DNA from: Sva-07 sp963698565
GTDB lineage: Bacteria; Actinomycetota; Acidimicrobiia; Acidimicrobiales; Ilumatobacteraceae
DNA: 64,000 nt
Direction: 5' to 3'
Assembly: GCA_963698565.1 (NCBI GenBank)
Contig: CAVORH010000020.1
Location: 124,001-188,000 of the forward strand
Shown here one piece after another: positions 8,092 to 16,403 of this stretch. Position 1 is the stretch's first letter; each line of letters starts with the position of its first letter. The position numbers were made by a program, and so were the translations under genes. The notes under the pieces are model-generated. The model did no database searches. It had not been told where the DNA came from and saw only the letters and a list, made by a program, of their open reading frames with translations.

Positions 8092-9276
8092 ATGACGACA
8101 CCACCTTCGCTCCCGGTGACCGGCGCCTGGATGCCCGGCGACGAACCGGGTCACCGGCAGTTCTTCACGTTCGCCACCGATCGCCGTTTCGCCCTCGACT
8201 GCGGCGTGGCGCTGTCCGATGTCGTCGTCGCCTACGAGACATGGGGACGGCTCGATGCAGACGGCTCCAATGCGATCATGCTGTGCCACGCCTGGACCGG
8301 CGACAGCCACGCCGCCGGCCCTGCCGGGCGGGGACACCCGACACCGGGTTGGTGGGACGACATGGTCGGGCCGGGAAGGGCGATCGACACCGAGCGGTAC
8401 TTCGTCGTGTGCGCGAACGTGCTCGGCGGGTGCCAGGGCTCGACGGGCCCGGCGTCGCCGCACCCCGCCGACGGCCGCCCGTACGGATCCCGGTTCCCGG
8501 TGGTGACGATCCGCGACATGGTGCGGGCGCAGGCGCGCCTGATGGAACACCTCGGCGTCGCCCGATGGATGGCGGTGATCGGCGGATCGATGGGCGGAAT
8601 GCAGGCGCTCGAATGGGCGGTGATGTACCCGCGGCGAGTGCGCTCGCTCGTTGCCATCGCCACCTGCATGCAGGCGACGGCGCAGCAGATCGCCTGGGGG
8701 GCGATCGGGCGGCGCGCGATCCGGCTCGACCCCAAGTGGAACGGCGGCGACTACTACGACGCCGCACCGGGTGACGGGCCCGGCGAGGGGCTCGAGATCG
8801 CCCGAATGGTCGCGCAGGTCACGTTCCGCAGCGACAACGTCTTCACCGATCGGTTCGGACGTGAACTCGCCGACAAAGCGGCGGTCGGCGACACGTTGGG
8901 AATGTGGCAGCGCTTCGAGGTGGAGCGCTACCTGGAGTACCACGGCCAGAAGCTCGCTCGGCGGTTCGACACGAACAGCTACCTCGCGATCGGCAAGGCG
9001 ATGGATCTCCACGACGTCGCCCGGGGCCGAGGCTCGCTCGATCGGGCGATGCTGCGTGTCGGCGCCCCGACGATGGCCGTCGGGATCTGGAGCGACATGC
9101 TCTACCCGTCGTACCAGCAGCAGCAGATCCACCACACGCTCGCGGCCAATGGCGTGCCGAGCGAATACGTCGAGATCGATTCGCCGCATGGTCACGATGC
9201 CTTCCTGATCAACAGCGACCAGCTCGAGGAGCCGCTCGAACGGTTCCTCGGCGGGATCGCCAAGACCGACGCCTGA
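8092..9276 (+). CDS. metX: Homoserine O-acetyltransferase
   Basis: MetX transfers an acyl group to homoserine, opening the direct-sulfhydrylation route to methionine. The 394-residue alpha/beta hydrolase has the family landmarks VVVAYETWGRL, CHAWTGDSHAAGP, the nucleophile elbow GGSMGGMQALEW (Ser near residue 167), the charge-relay region WSDMLYPSYQQQQ, and the catalytic His in SPHGHDAFL near the end. The start at ATG 8092 gives MTTPPSLPVTGAW, close to the usual N-terminus. An in-frame ATG at 8044 would add 16 residues. It ends 29 bp before an Fpg/Nei gene. The upstream region may form RNA structure (see the leader feature). Confidence 0.93.
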   Translation: MTTPPSLPVTGAWMPGDEPGHRQFFTFATDRRFALDCGVALSDVVVAYETWGRLDADGSNAIMLCHAWTGDSHAAGPAGRGHPTPGWWDDMVGPGRAIDTERYFVVCANVLGGCQGSTGPASPHPADGRPYGSRFPVVTIRDMVRAQARLMEHLGVARWMAVIGGSMGGMQALEWAVMYPRRVRSLVAIATCMQATAQQIAWGAIGRRAIRLDPKWNGGDYYDAAPGDGPGEGLEIARMVAQVTFRSDNVFTDRFGRELADKAAVGDTLGMWQRFEVERYLEYHGQKLARRFDTNSYLAIGKAMDLHDVARGRGSLDRAMLRVGAPTMAVGIWSDMLYPSYQQQQIHHTLAANGVPSEYVEIDSPHGHDAFLINSDQLEEPLERFLGGIAKTDA

Positions 9277-9305
9277 CGCCCCGACGAGGAGCGGGGAAGC
9301 CCAAC

Positions 9306-10094
9306 GTGCCCGAAGGACTCGAAGCCGAGATCTGGCGTACGGCCTTGGAGGTGACCGTCGGGCGGACCATCATCGCCGCCTGGGTCGACGAACGGGTGGC
9401 GCCGGCGGGCTTCGCCGACCTGGTCGTCGGCCATCGGATCGAGACGATCCGGCGAGTGGGCAAGGTCGATCTCGTCGTCACCGACGGCCCCACGATCGGG
9501 CTGCACTTCGGCATGACCGGACGGGTGATCGTCGACGGGATCGCGGCGATCGATCGGCTCCAGTACGCCTCCGCCCGCGACGAACCGGAGTGGGATCGGC
9601 TCCGGATCCACACGTCGAGCACTTCCGCGGCCGGGGCCGCGGCGACGCCGGCGATCCGGCTCAACGATCCCCGACGGTTGGGGCACGTGAGCATCGACGC
9701 CGATCTCTCGTCACTCGGTGTCGACATGATGGCGGTCACCCCCGCCCGCCTCCGAGCGGCGATCGGGACGCGTCGCGCGGCGATCAAGTCAGTTCTCCTC
9801 GACCAGTCGGTCGTGGCCGGACTCGGCAACATGTGTGCCGACGAGGTGCTGTGGTGGGCCGGTGTCGACCCGCATCGGTCCGCGAGCGAGTTGGGCGACG
9901 ACGAGTTGCGGGCGCTGGCATCGGCGATTCGACGCAGACTGCCGATCATGTTGCGCCGCGGTGGCAGCCACACGGGGGTGTTGTCGCCGGCCGTTCGTGC
10001 GGCGTGCCCGCCGTGCGAGCGCGACGGTGCGCCGCTGCGCCGTGACGTCATCGGTGGACGCACGGCGGTCTGGTGTCCGTGCCATCAGCGCTGA
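9306..10094 (+). CDS. Fpg/Nei-family DNA glycosylase
   Basis: A bifunctional DNA glycosylase/AP lyase of base excision repair, 262 residues. The start GTG 9306 gives V-PEG-LE, placing Pro2 and Glu3, the catalytic residues of the family, at the mature N-terminus. The beta-hairpin Lys region reads VGKVDLVV, and NDPRRLG matches the conserved Asn loop. The H2TH domain (LLDQSVVAGLGNMCADEVLWWAGVDP is its helix pair) spans about 160-190. A C-terminal zinc finger CPPC ... CPC with a final H is present. The sequence differs enough from Fpg (MPELPEVE) that Nei-like substrate choice is possible. It lies 29 bp downstream of metX. Confidence 0.88.
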   Translation: MPEGLEAEIWRTALEVTVGRTIIAAWVDERVAPAGFADLVVGHRIETIRRVGKVDLVVTDGPTIGLHFGMTGRVIVDGIAAIDRLQYASARDEPEWDRLRIHTSSTSAAGAAATPAIRLNDPRRLGHVSIDADLSSLGVDMMAVTPARLRAAIGTRRAAIKSVLLDQSVVAGLGNMCADEVLWWAGVDPHRSASELGDDELRALASAIRRRLPIMLRRGGSHTGVLSPAVRAACPPCERDGAPLRRDVIGGRTAVWCPCHQR

Positions 10095-10192
10095 CCGGCG
10101 GGGTGCGCCGCGAAGGGCTCCGGAACTGGCACACTTTCGACTCCGTGTCCCCGTTGCATCCCTCCACGTTCCGACGACGTCACGGCCGCGCG

Positions 10193-10876
10193 ATGCTCGC
10201 AGGGGCGCCGGCGCTGCCGTTCCTCGTCGGTGCGGGTGACCCGAGTTCGAGTCGGCTCGTCTACGCGATGGTGATCGGCCTCGTCGCGGTGGGCATCGCG
10301 TTCGTCGTCCTCGCTGTGTGGCTGATCCGTCAGACCCGGTACGACATCCCCGTGTTGGCCCCGCTCGAACGGATGGGCGACAGGGACTGGAGACGCCAGA
10401 GCGATCCGGCCACCCAGCGGCGGATTCTCGACGAGGTGCGGCCCGAGGGCGCCGAACCGCTCCGCTCGGAGTCGTCACCGCCGTCGCTCGACGCCGAGTT
10501 CGAACTCGCCGATCGGCCGGTGGCACCGATGAGCGACCTCGCACCGCCGGTCGCCGAGGCCCGGTCAGCGACTCCGCACGGGCTCGATCGTCCCGACCTG
10601 CTCGACCTCGATCTCCAGTCCGGCGACTCGGCCGGCGAGGACGGGGACGAGTCGTTGCAGGACGCCGATCCGGAGCTGGAGGAGTCCGTCGATGGCGAGG
10701 CACAGGGTCCGGTGACTCCGCAGGGGCTCGATCGTCCCGACCTGCTCGACCTCGATCTCCAGTTCGGCGACTCGGCCGACGTGGACGGGGACGAGTCGTT
10801 GCAGGACGCTGATCCCGGGCCGGAAGCGTCTGTCGATGGCGAGGAACAGGGTTCGACGGACGCCGTCGAGCGGTAG
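10193..10876 (+). CDS. Membrane protein with two 48-residue acidic repeats, unknown function
   Basis: A 227-residue protein with one membrane helix near the N-terminus (YAMVIGLVAVGIAFVVLAVW), a short basic region, and a long acidic tail. The tail holds two near-identical 48-residue units beginning TP(H/Q)GLDRPDLLDLDLQ and containing GDESLQDADP. I recognise no family. The start is uncertain: ATG 10193 is chosen because it gives a short hydrophobic lead, but GTG 10145 and ATG 10073 (overlapping the Fpg/Nei stop) are in frame. The next small gene starts 9 bp downstream. Confidence 0.65.
   Translation: MLAGAPALPFLVGAGDPSSSRLVYAMVIGLVAVGIAFVVLAVWLIRQTRYDIPVLAPLERMGDRDWRRQSDPATQRRILDEVRPEGAEPLRSESSPPSLDAEFELADRPVAPMSDLAPPVAEARSATPHGLDRPDLLDLDLQSGDSAGEDGDESLQDADPELEESVDGEAQGPVTPQGLDRPDLLDLDLQFGDSADVDGDESLQDADPGPEASVDGEEQGSTDAVER
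10571..10858 (+). repeat. Tandem duplication of a 144-bp unit inside the coding region
   Basis: Two 144-bp units, 10571-10714 and 10715-10858, lie head to tail and in frame. They encode 48-residue copies that differ at about a dozen residues. The first part (GLDRPDLLDLDLQ) and the middle (GDESLQDADP) are identical in both copies. Such recent in-frame duplication in an acidic tail suggests a length-variable region. Confidence 0.9.
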
Positions 10877-10885
10877 GGTCGCGAT

Positions 10886-11110
10886 GTGGCCACGTTCGAT
10901 CCCGACGAGATGATCCAGCGATTCCAGGAGCGGGCAGCGGCGGTGAAGAAGCGTCCGATGCCGCCCGTCGAAGGGGAGGGGCGACGCCACTTCATCGAGC
11001 AGTCGAAGGTCGACTTCCAGGACTTCGCCATGCTCGGTGACGCCGACGCCAGCCTCGAGGACGGCATCCTCACGCTGCGCATCGACCTGCGCCCGCCCGA
11101 CCAGCGCTGA
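10886..11110 (+). CDS. Small conserved-looking protein, unknown function
   Basis: A 74-residue soluble protein, mostly helical, with a basic centre (AAAVKKRPMPPVEGEGRRHF) and an acidic end (LEDGILTLRIDLRPPDQ). The GTG start at 10886 follows the previous stop by 9 bp. Codon use is like its neighbours, so it is probably real. I recognise no domain. The last strand, GILTLRIDL, reads like the edge of a small beta fold. Confidence 0.6.
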   Translation: MATFDPDEMIQRFQERAAAVKKRPMPPVEGEGRRHFIEQSKVDFQDFAMLGDADASLEDGILTLRIDLRPPDQR

Positions 11111-11132
11111 CGCGAATTCGCCACCATTCTCG

Positions 11133-11163
11133 TTGTCCGGTCCGACGACCTGACTGCTAGATT
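11133..11163 (+). promoter_or_regulatory. Candidate promoter of tRNA-Gly
   Basis: TTGTCC (11133-11138) and TAGATT (11158-11163) are spaced 19 bp apart. The -10-like box ends 11 bp before the tRNA 5' end. This is a plausible sigma-70-type promoter with a long spacer, judged by sight only. Confidence 0.35.
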
Positions 11164-11174
11164 GTGGCTCCCTA

Positions 11175-11250
11175 GCGGACGTGGCTCAGTTGGTAGAGCG
11201 CAACCTTGCCAAGGTTGAGGTCGCCGGTTCGATCCCGGTCGTCCGCTCCA
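11175..11250 (+). tRNA. tRNA-Gly (anticodon GCC)
   Basis: A complete cloverleaf of 76 nt. The acceptor GCGGACG pairs with CGTCCGC, and the D-arm contains GGCTCAGTTGGTAGAGC. The anticodon stem CAACC/GGTTG encloses TTGCCAA with anticodon GCC. The T-arm carries GGTTCGATCCC, and the 3' end TCCA is encoded in the DNA. A strong hairpin follows at once. Confidence 0.97.
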
Positions 11251-11251
11251 G

Positions 11252-11286
11252 AACGGGCCCTGGTCACCAGTCGACCAGGGCCTGTT
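11252..11286 (+). terminator. Intrinsic terminator after tRNA-Gly
   Basis: GGCCCTGGTC (11256-11265) pairs perfectly with GACCAGGGCC (11273-11282) over a 7-nt loop. The stem extends by AAC/GTT with one mismatch. It is followed by a T-rich stretch (TGTTTCCGTTTT), so it fits a rho-independent terminator. Confidence 0.8.
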
Positions 11287-11308
11287 TCCGTTTTCGTTCG
11301 CGGCTTCC

Positions 11309-11527
11309 TCAGCCGAGCCGGTTGCGCCGTTGCAGCGCCGTGGCGATCGAGGCGCCGGCGGTGCACATCCCGGCGAAGGCCAGCAGTGCGATCAACGGGC
11401 CGGTCCACGCCCAGATCGCGAACGTCAGCGCGATGCCCGCCACGATCAGGATCGGCACGATGATGATCAGCAAGATCGTCGCGTCACCTCGGTCGATCGT
11501 TGGCATCTGACGGTCCTCGCGAGTCAT
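11309..11527 (-). CDS. Small two-helix membrane protein, unknown function
   Basis: A 72-residue protein with two closely spaced membrane helices (about 18-40 and 42-62: ILLIIIVPILIVAGIALTFA, then GPLIALLAFAGMCTAGAS) and a basic C-terminus (QRRNRLG). ATG 11527 is chosen; Met8 at 11506 is also possible. It is transcribed away from the P-type ATPase gene, and the starts are 83 bp apart. No family can be named, though a helper or regulatory peptide for the transporter is conceivable. Confidence 0.6.
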   Translation of the reverse strand: MTREDRQMPTIDRGDATILLIIIVPILIVAGIALTFAIWAWTGPLIALLAFAGMCTAGASIATALQRRNRLG

Positions 11528-11610
11528 CGGGAGAACATATCCCACAGGGTGGACCCGAAATGCGACATTGGGCTCTGGTCGGTCGTGTCGGGGCACGTCA
11601 CGCTGGGCGC

Positions 11611-14334
11611 ATGGGAGCTGGTGCGCGAGCGGTTGCTCCCGGCACCACGACGACCGCGGTGCCGTGGCATGCACTCGACGTCGACGAGGTGTGGGAGCGC
11701 CTCGCGACCGATGCCCGCGGACTCGGCCAACGCGAGGTCGAGGCGCGCCGTGAGCGATACGGGCCCAACCAGATGGAGGAGGAGGCACCGCCATCGCCGC
11801 TCCGGGTCTTCGCGGAGCAGTTTCGCAGCCCGCTGATCTTCATCCTGCTGGCCGCCTTCGTCGTCACCGTCGTGCTGCGCGAGTTCCTCGACGCCGCGGT
11901 CATCGCCGTCGTCCTCGTGCTCAACGCCGTCATCGGCTTCACGCAGGAACGGCGGGCCGAGGGGGCGGTCAGGTCGCTGATGCAACTCGTCGTGCCGCAC
12001 ACCCGGGTGCTGCGCGATGGTCACGACCGGGAGATCGACAGCCGTGAGCTCGTTCCCGGCGACATCGTGCTGCTCGAGTCCGGCATGCGCGTCCCGGCCG
12101 ACCTGCGGATCGTGTCGGTCAATGCCCTCCAGGTCGACGAATCGTTGCTGACCGGTGAGTCGGCGCCGGTCACCAAACACGTCGATCCGGTCGATGCGGC
12201 AGCCGGGCTGTCCGACCGACCGTGCATGGCCTACACCGGGGCGACCGTCACGGCAGGGCGGGGAAACGGCGTGGTGGTGGCGACGGGGGAGGACACCGAA
12301 CTCGGTGCGATCGCCGGGTTGATGCGAGACGAGGCGACGAGTGCGACGCCGCTGCAGCTGCGCATGGACCGGTTCGCACGGGTGATCGGCGTCGCCGTCG
12401 GGGGAGCGGCGCTCGTTGCGTTCCTGAGCGGCGTCGCACTCGGCGAGTCGGTGGAGGAGATGTTCCTGGTCTCCGTTGCCCTGGCCGTGTCGGCAGTGCC
12501 GGAGGGGTTGCCGGTGGCCGTCACGATCACGCTCGCCGTCGGGGTCCGCCGGATGGCGCAGCGGCACGCGATCGTGCGCCGACTGCCGGCGGTCGAGACC
12601 CTCGGCAGCACCACCGTGATCAGCTCCGACAAGACCGGCACACTCACGGAGAACCGCATGACGGTCGAGGACCTCCGGACGCCGGGTCACCACTACGTGC
12701 TCGCAGGCGGCGCTCCCGACGGCGAGTTCCTGGAAGGAGCCGAACCGGCAGCGGTCGACGACGAACGTGCATTCCACCTCACGCTGCTGAGCGGCGTCCT
12801 GGCGAACGAAGCCGAGCTGTACTGGTCGGACGACCATCTCGTCACCTCCGGCGACCCGACCGAGGTCGCGCTGCTGCTCTCGGCGCTCACCGCGGGAATC
12901 GAGCCGGCGGATGCCCGCGCCGCGTATCCACTCGTCGCCGAGATCCCCTTCGAGCCCGCTCGGCAGTACTCGGCGGCGGTTCGTTCACGTCGGGGTGAAC
13001 ACATCGTGTTCGTGAAAGGGGCGCCGGAGCGAGTGATCTCGATGTGCTCCGAGATGCTCGGCGACGACGGGCCGATCCCGCTGGACCCCGAGGCGGTGTC
13101 GTCAGCGGCTGCCGCGCTGGCGGCAACCGGGCGGCGGGTGCTCGCGTTCGCCTATCGGCCGCTCGCAGAACCGCTCTCGGACCCCGACGAACTCGATGAC
13201 CCCGACGGGCTCGTCCTGGTGGGCCTGCAGGGCATGATCGACCCGCCCCGCGCCGGCGTCGGTGATGCGATCGCCGGATGTCAGGCGGCGGGCATCCGGG
13301 TGGTGATGATCACGGGCGACCACCTCGAGACCGCACGCTCGGTCGCCGTCGAACTCGGCCTCACCGAGCCGACCGCCGAGGTCGTCACCGGTGCGGATCT
13401 CGCCACGTTCTCCGACGCCGAGCTGCGCGATCGCGTGACACAGTGCGACGTCTATGCACGGGTGTCGCCCGGCGACAAGCTCCGCATCGTCCGAGCACTG
13501 CAGTCGCACGGGGAGGTCGTCGCCGTGACCGGTGACGGCGTCAACGACGCTCCCGCGCTCAAGGCGGCTCAGATCGGCATCGCGATGGGCGACAAGGGCA
13601 CCGATGTCGCCCGTGAGGCCAGCGAGATGGTGCTGGCCGACGACAACTTCGTCAGCATCGTCGCCGCGGTCGAAGAGGGCAGGGTGACGTTCGACAACAT
13701 CCGCAAGGTGACCCTGTTCCTCGTGTCGACCGGCGCGGCCGAGGTGGTTGCGATCGTGCTCGCCGTCTGGCTCCAGTGGCCGCTGGTGTTGATCCCCGCC
13801 CAGCTGCTCTGGCTCAACCTGGTCACCAACGGTCTGCAGGACGTCGCCCTCGCCTTCGAGCCCGCCGAATCCGGTGTCCTCTCCCGGCCCCCGCGGCAGA
13901 CGGGTGGGGGAGTGCTCGATCGGGCGCTGTGGGAGCGCGTGGGCATCGCCGGCGTGGTGATGGGCCTCGGCATGCTCGTGATGTTCCGCTGGGAACTCGA
14001 CGCGTCTGGTTCACTCGAGAGCGCACGCACGGTCGCACTGACGACGATGGTCGTGTTCCAGGTGTTCCAGGCGGGCAACACGAGGTCCGAGACCGAATCG
14101 GTCCTGCGTCGCAGCCCCTTCTCCAACCCGTTTCTCCTGATTGCGACCGTCGCCGCACTCGGCGTCCACATCGCCGCGCTCTACCTGCCGTTCACGCAGT
14201 ACGTGCTGCGCGTCGAACCGATCGGGCTCGGTGCATGGGTGGCGATCGTGGCGACGGCGACGTCGATCATCGTGGCGATGGAGCTCGACAAGCTGGTGCG
14301 TCGGCATCGTCGGGCGCCCGGGCGGCACGGCTAG
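11611..14334 (+). CDS. P-type cation-transporting ATPase (type II, Ca2+-ATPase-like)
   Basis: An ATP-driven cation pump of 907 residues. Domains in order: a cation-ATPase N-terminal domain (WHALDVDEVWERL), two helices, the actuator domain with LLTGESAPV, helix 4 with the ion-site motif AVPEGLP (as in type II Ca2+/Mn2+ pumps), and the phosphorylation motif DKTGTLT near residue 340. Then come the nucleotide-binding region with VFVKGAPERV, the hinge TGDGVNDAPALK near residue 640, and six C-terminal helices. AVPEGLP and the overall length favour Ca2+ or a related divalent cation, but ion choice is inference. ATG 11611 starts just before the N-terminal domain; upstream Met codons exist at 11560 and earlier. 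Confidence 0.88.
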   Translation: MGAGARAVAPGTTTTAVPWHALDVDEVWERLATDARGLGQREVEARRERYGPNQMEEEAPPSPLRVFAEQFRSPLIFILLAAFVVTVVLREFLDAAVIAVVLVLNAVIGFTQERRAEGAVRSLMQLVVPHTRVLRDGHDREIDSRELVPGDIVLLESGMRVPADLRIVSVNALQVDESLLTGESAPVTKHVDPVDAAAGLSDRPCMAYTGATVTAGRGNGVVVATGEDTELGAIAGLMRDEATSATPLQLRMDRFARVIGVAVGGAALVAFLSGVALGESVEEMFLVSVALAVSAVPEGLPVAVTITLAVGVRRMAQRHAIVRRLPAVETLGSTTVISSDKTGTLTENRMTVEDLRTPGHHYVLAGGAPDGEFLEGAEPAAVDDERAFHLTLLSGVLANEAELYWSDDHLVTSGDPTEVALLLSALTAGIEPADARAAYPLVAEIPFEPARQYSAAVRSRRGEHIVFVKGAPERVISMCSEMLGDDGPIPLDPEAVSSAAAALAATGRRVLAFAYRPLAEPLSDPDELDDPDGLVLVGLQGMIDPPRAGVGDAIAGCQAAGIRVVMITGDHLETARSVAVELGLTEPTAEVVTGADLATFSDAELRDRVTQCDVYARVSPGDKLRIVRALQSHGEVVAVTGDGVNDAPALKAAQIGIAMGDKGTDVAREASEMVLADDNFVSIVAAVEEGRVTFDNIRKVTLFLVSTGAAEVVAIVLAVWLQWPLVLIPAQLLWLNLVTNGLQDVALAFEPAESGVLSRPPRQTGGGVLDRALWERVGIAGVVMGLGMLVMFRWELDASGSLESARTVALTTMVVFQVFQAGNTRSETESVLRRSPFSNPFLLIATVAALGVHIAALYLPFTQYVLRVEPIGLGAWVAIVATATSIIVAMELDKLVRRHRRAPGRHG

Positions 14335-14343
14335 CTTCGGAAC

Positions 14344-15369
14344 ATGAGCGACTCGGGAACCGTCAGCCAGTCGAGCACGCCGGAGCCGGGGAGCCAGGCC
14401 TGGCTCGACTCGGTCATCGAGGACATCATCGATCCCGACGCGCCGATCATCGACCCGCACCACCACCTCTGGCCGGTCGGAGGAGCGTTGCCCTATGGCC
14501 TCGACGACCTGCTCGCTGACCTGTCGAGCGGCCACCGGATCCTCGACACCGTGTTCGTCGAGTGCGGTGCCGCCTATCGAAGCGACGGGCCGGTCGAGAT
14601 GCGACCCGTCGGCGAGACCGAGTTCGTCACTGCCGAGGCCGAGCGCGCGTCGCGCCAGGTGATGGGAGGCATCGTCGCCCATGTCGACCTGACCGACCTC
14701 GAGCGGCTCGACGACGTGCTCGACGCACACGAGGACGCCGCTCGCGGCCGGTTGCGGGGGATCCGGCACGCCGGTTCGCACGCGTTGCATCCCGAGGCGC
14801 TGACGATCCCGGGTGGGGCGCCCGCAGGCCTGTACGCCGATGCCGACTTCCGTCGGGGTGTCGCACGGTTGGGTGAGCGTGGCCTCACCTACGACACCTG
14901 GCACTACCACTATCAGAACCGCGACTTCGCGGAGCTGGCCCGCTCGGTACCCGACACCACGATCGTGCTCGACCACTTCGGTACGCCGCTCGGAGTGGGG
15001 CCCTACGAAGGGCAGCGCGAGCACATCTTCGGCCAGTGGACCGTCGACATCGCCGAGATCGCGGGCTGTCCCAACGTCGTTGCGAAGATCGGCGGGTTGG
15101 CGATGCCCGACAACGGCTTCGGCTGGCACACGGCCGAACGTCCGCCGACCTCGGACGAATTCGTCGAAGCCCAGCGCCGCTACTACCGCCACACGATCGA
15201 GCAGTTCGGCCCGCAGCGCTGCATGTTCGAGTCGAACTTCCCGGTCGACCGGTTCTCGCTGTCGTATCGCGTGGTGTGGAACGGCTTCAAGAAGATGATC
15301 GCCGACTTCACACCCGACGAGCGCGACGCGATGCTCCGAGGCACCGCCGCGCGCGTCTACCGCCTCTGA
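14344..15369 (+). CDS. Amidohydrolase-2 family protein (lactonase/decarboxylase-like)
   Basis: A 341-residue metal-dependent TIM-barrel hydrolase (PF04909). The metal-binding strand PIIDPHHHLWP is near residues 35-45. Other barrel motifs are GIVAHVDL, GIRHAGSHAL, TIVLDHFGTPLG (His, Asp), VVAKIGGLAMPDNGFGW, and CMFESNFPVDRFSLSY near the C-terminus, which carries the last Asp ligand. The pattern resembles L-rhamnono-lactonase and 2-pyrone-4,6-dicarboxylate lactonase relatives. It starts 9 bp after the P-ATPase and converges with an SDR gene whose stop lies 4 bp away. Confidence 0.85.
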   Translation: MSDSGTVSQSSTPEPGSQAWLDSVIEDIIDPDAPIIDPHHHLWPVGGALPYGLDDLLADLSSGHRILDTVFVECGAAYRSDGPVEMRPVGETEFVTAEAERASRQVMGGIVAHVDLTDLERLDDVLDAHEDAARGRLRGIRHAGSHALHPEALTIPGGAPAGLYADADFRRGVARLGERGLTYDTWHYHYQNRDFAELARSVPDTTIVLDHFGTPLGVGPYEGQREHIFGQWTVDIAEIAGCPNVVAKIGGLAMPDNGFGWHTAERPPTSDEFVEAQRRYYRHTIEQFGPQRCMFESNFPVDRFSLSYRVVWNGFKKMIADFTPDERDAMLRGTAARVYRL

Positions 15370-15373
15370 GTCG

Positions 15374-16282
15374 TCACTCGGGTGGCGCCATCGCTTCCAT
15401 CACCGCCATCATCTCGGCGATCATCTGCGAGCGCGGCGGCATGCCCGGGAACTCCTCGGGCTGTTCGGGATTGAGTCCCTCGCCGACGCTGTGGAAGCGC
15501 TCCATCGCGATCTCCAACCAGTCGGGGTGCGGGAAGATCCAGAACCGGTCGCTGCGCACCGCATCGAGCACCAGGTCGGCGACGGCTCCGGGCTGCATGC
15601 CTTCGTCGATCGCCCGCTCGAAGTGGACCCGTCCGACGTCCTGGATCGGATCGCGCTCGGGGACGTCGCCGAACTCGGCCGGCCAGTTGCGTTCCGACTG
15701 GGCGATGCCGGTCTTGACCCAGCCGGGACACAGGCAGCTGACACCGATCGGCACCTCCGCCATCTGCATCCCGTTGTACAGGTTCTCGGTCAGCGCGACG
15801 ACGGCGTGCTTGGTCGCGTCGTACGGCCCGGACAGTCCCGGGTACAGCCCGGCCATCGATGCGGTGTTGACGATGTGGCCGCCACCGGACATCGCAATGA
15901 GCGGTAGGAAGGTCCGTACCCCGTACACGACGCCCCACAGGTTGACGCCGAACACCCACTCCCACGACTCGATCGGCCCGAGCCACGGGTCGCCGGCGCC
16001 GGCGACGCCCGCGTTGTTGCACACGATGTGGACGGCGCCGAAGCGTTCCATCGTCGCCGCTGCGAGCGCCTCGACCTGGTCGGCCTTGCTGACGTCGGTG
16101 ACGACGGCGAGTGTGTCGACCCCGTGTGCACCGATCTCCGCAGCGGCCGCCTCCAGCGCGTCGGCCTGCACGTCGGCGAGCACGACGGAACATCCCGCCG
16201 CAGCGAACGCGTTCGCCATCGCGAAGCCGATGCCGCTGGCTGCTCCGGTGACGACTGCCACTTTGCCTGGTCCGAGTTCCAT
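15374..16282 (-). CDS. SDR-family oxidoreductase
   Basis: A classical short-chain dehydrogenase of 302 residues. The NAD(P) motif TGAASGIG lies at about 12-19, Asp37 (VVLADVQ) suggests an NAD preference, and NNAG is near 90. Active-site residues are Ser in VNTASMAGLYPG, and Tyr and Lys in YDATKHA near 158-162. The PG motif CLCPGWVKTGIA follows. The C-terminus is longer than usual, with a Met/Pro-rich end. The substrate is unknown. It is divergent from oleA: 121 bp separate the two starts, so a shared control region is possible. Confidence 0.88.
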   Translation of the reverse strand: MELGPGKVAVVTGAASGIGFAMANAFAAAGCSVVLADVQADALEAAAAEIGAHGVDTLAVVTDVSKADQVEALAAATMERFGAVHIVCNNAGVAGAGDPWLGPIESWEWVFGVNLWGVVYGVRTFLPLIAMSGGGHIVNTASMAGLYPGLSGPYDATKHAVVALTENLYNGMQMAEVPIGVSCLCPGWVKTGIAQSERNWPAEFGDVPERDPIQDVGRVHFERAIDEGMQPGAVADLVLDAVRSDRFWIFPHPDWLEIAMERFHSVGEGLNPEQPEEFPGMPPRSQMIAEMMAVMEAMAPPE

Positions 16283-16403
16283 CCGTACCCCCTTGGTCGT
16301 TGATCCCCTGCGGGAAGTTAGCCCTCAGATCGGTGGTGGAACGACCCCGCTGGGCGGGCATCGATGACGTAGGCTGCCGACCACCCATGGGAAAGGACCG
16401 CCG

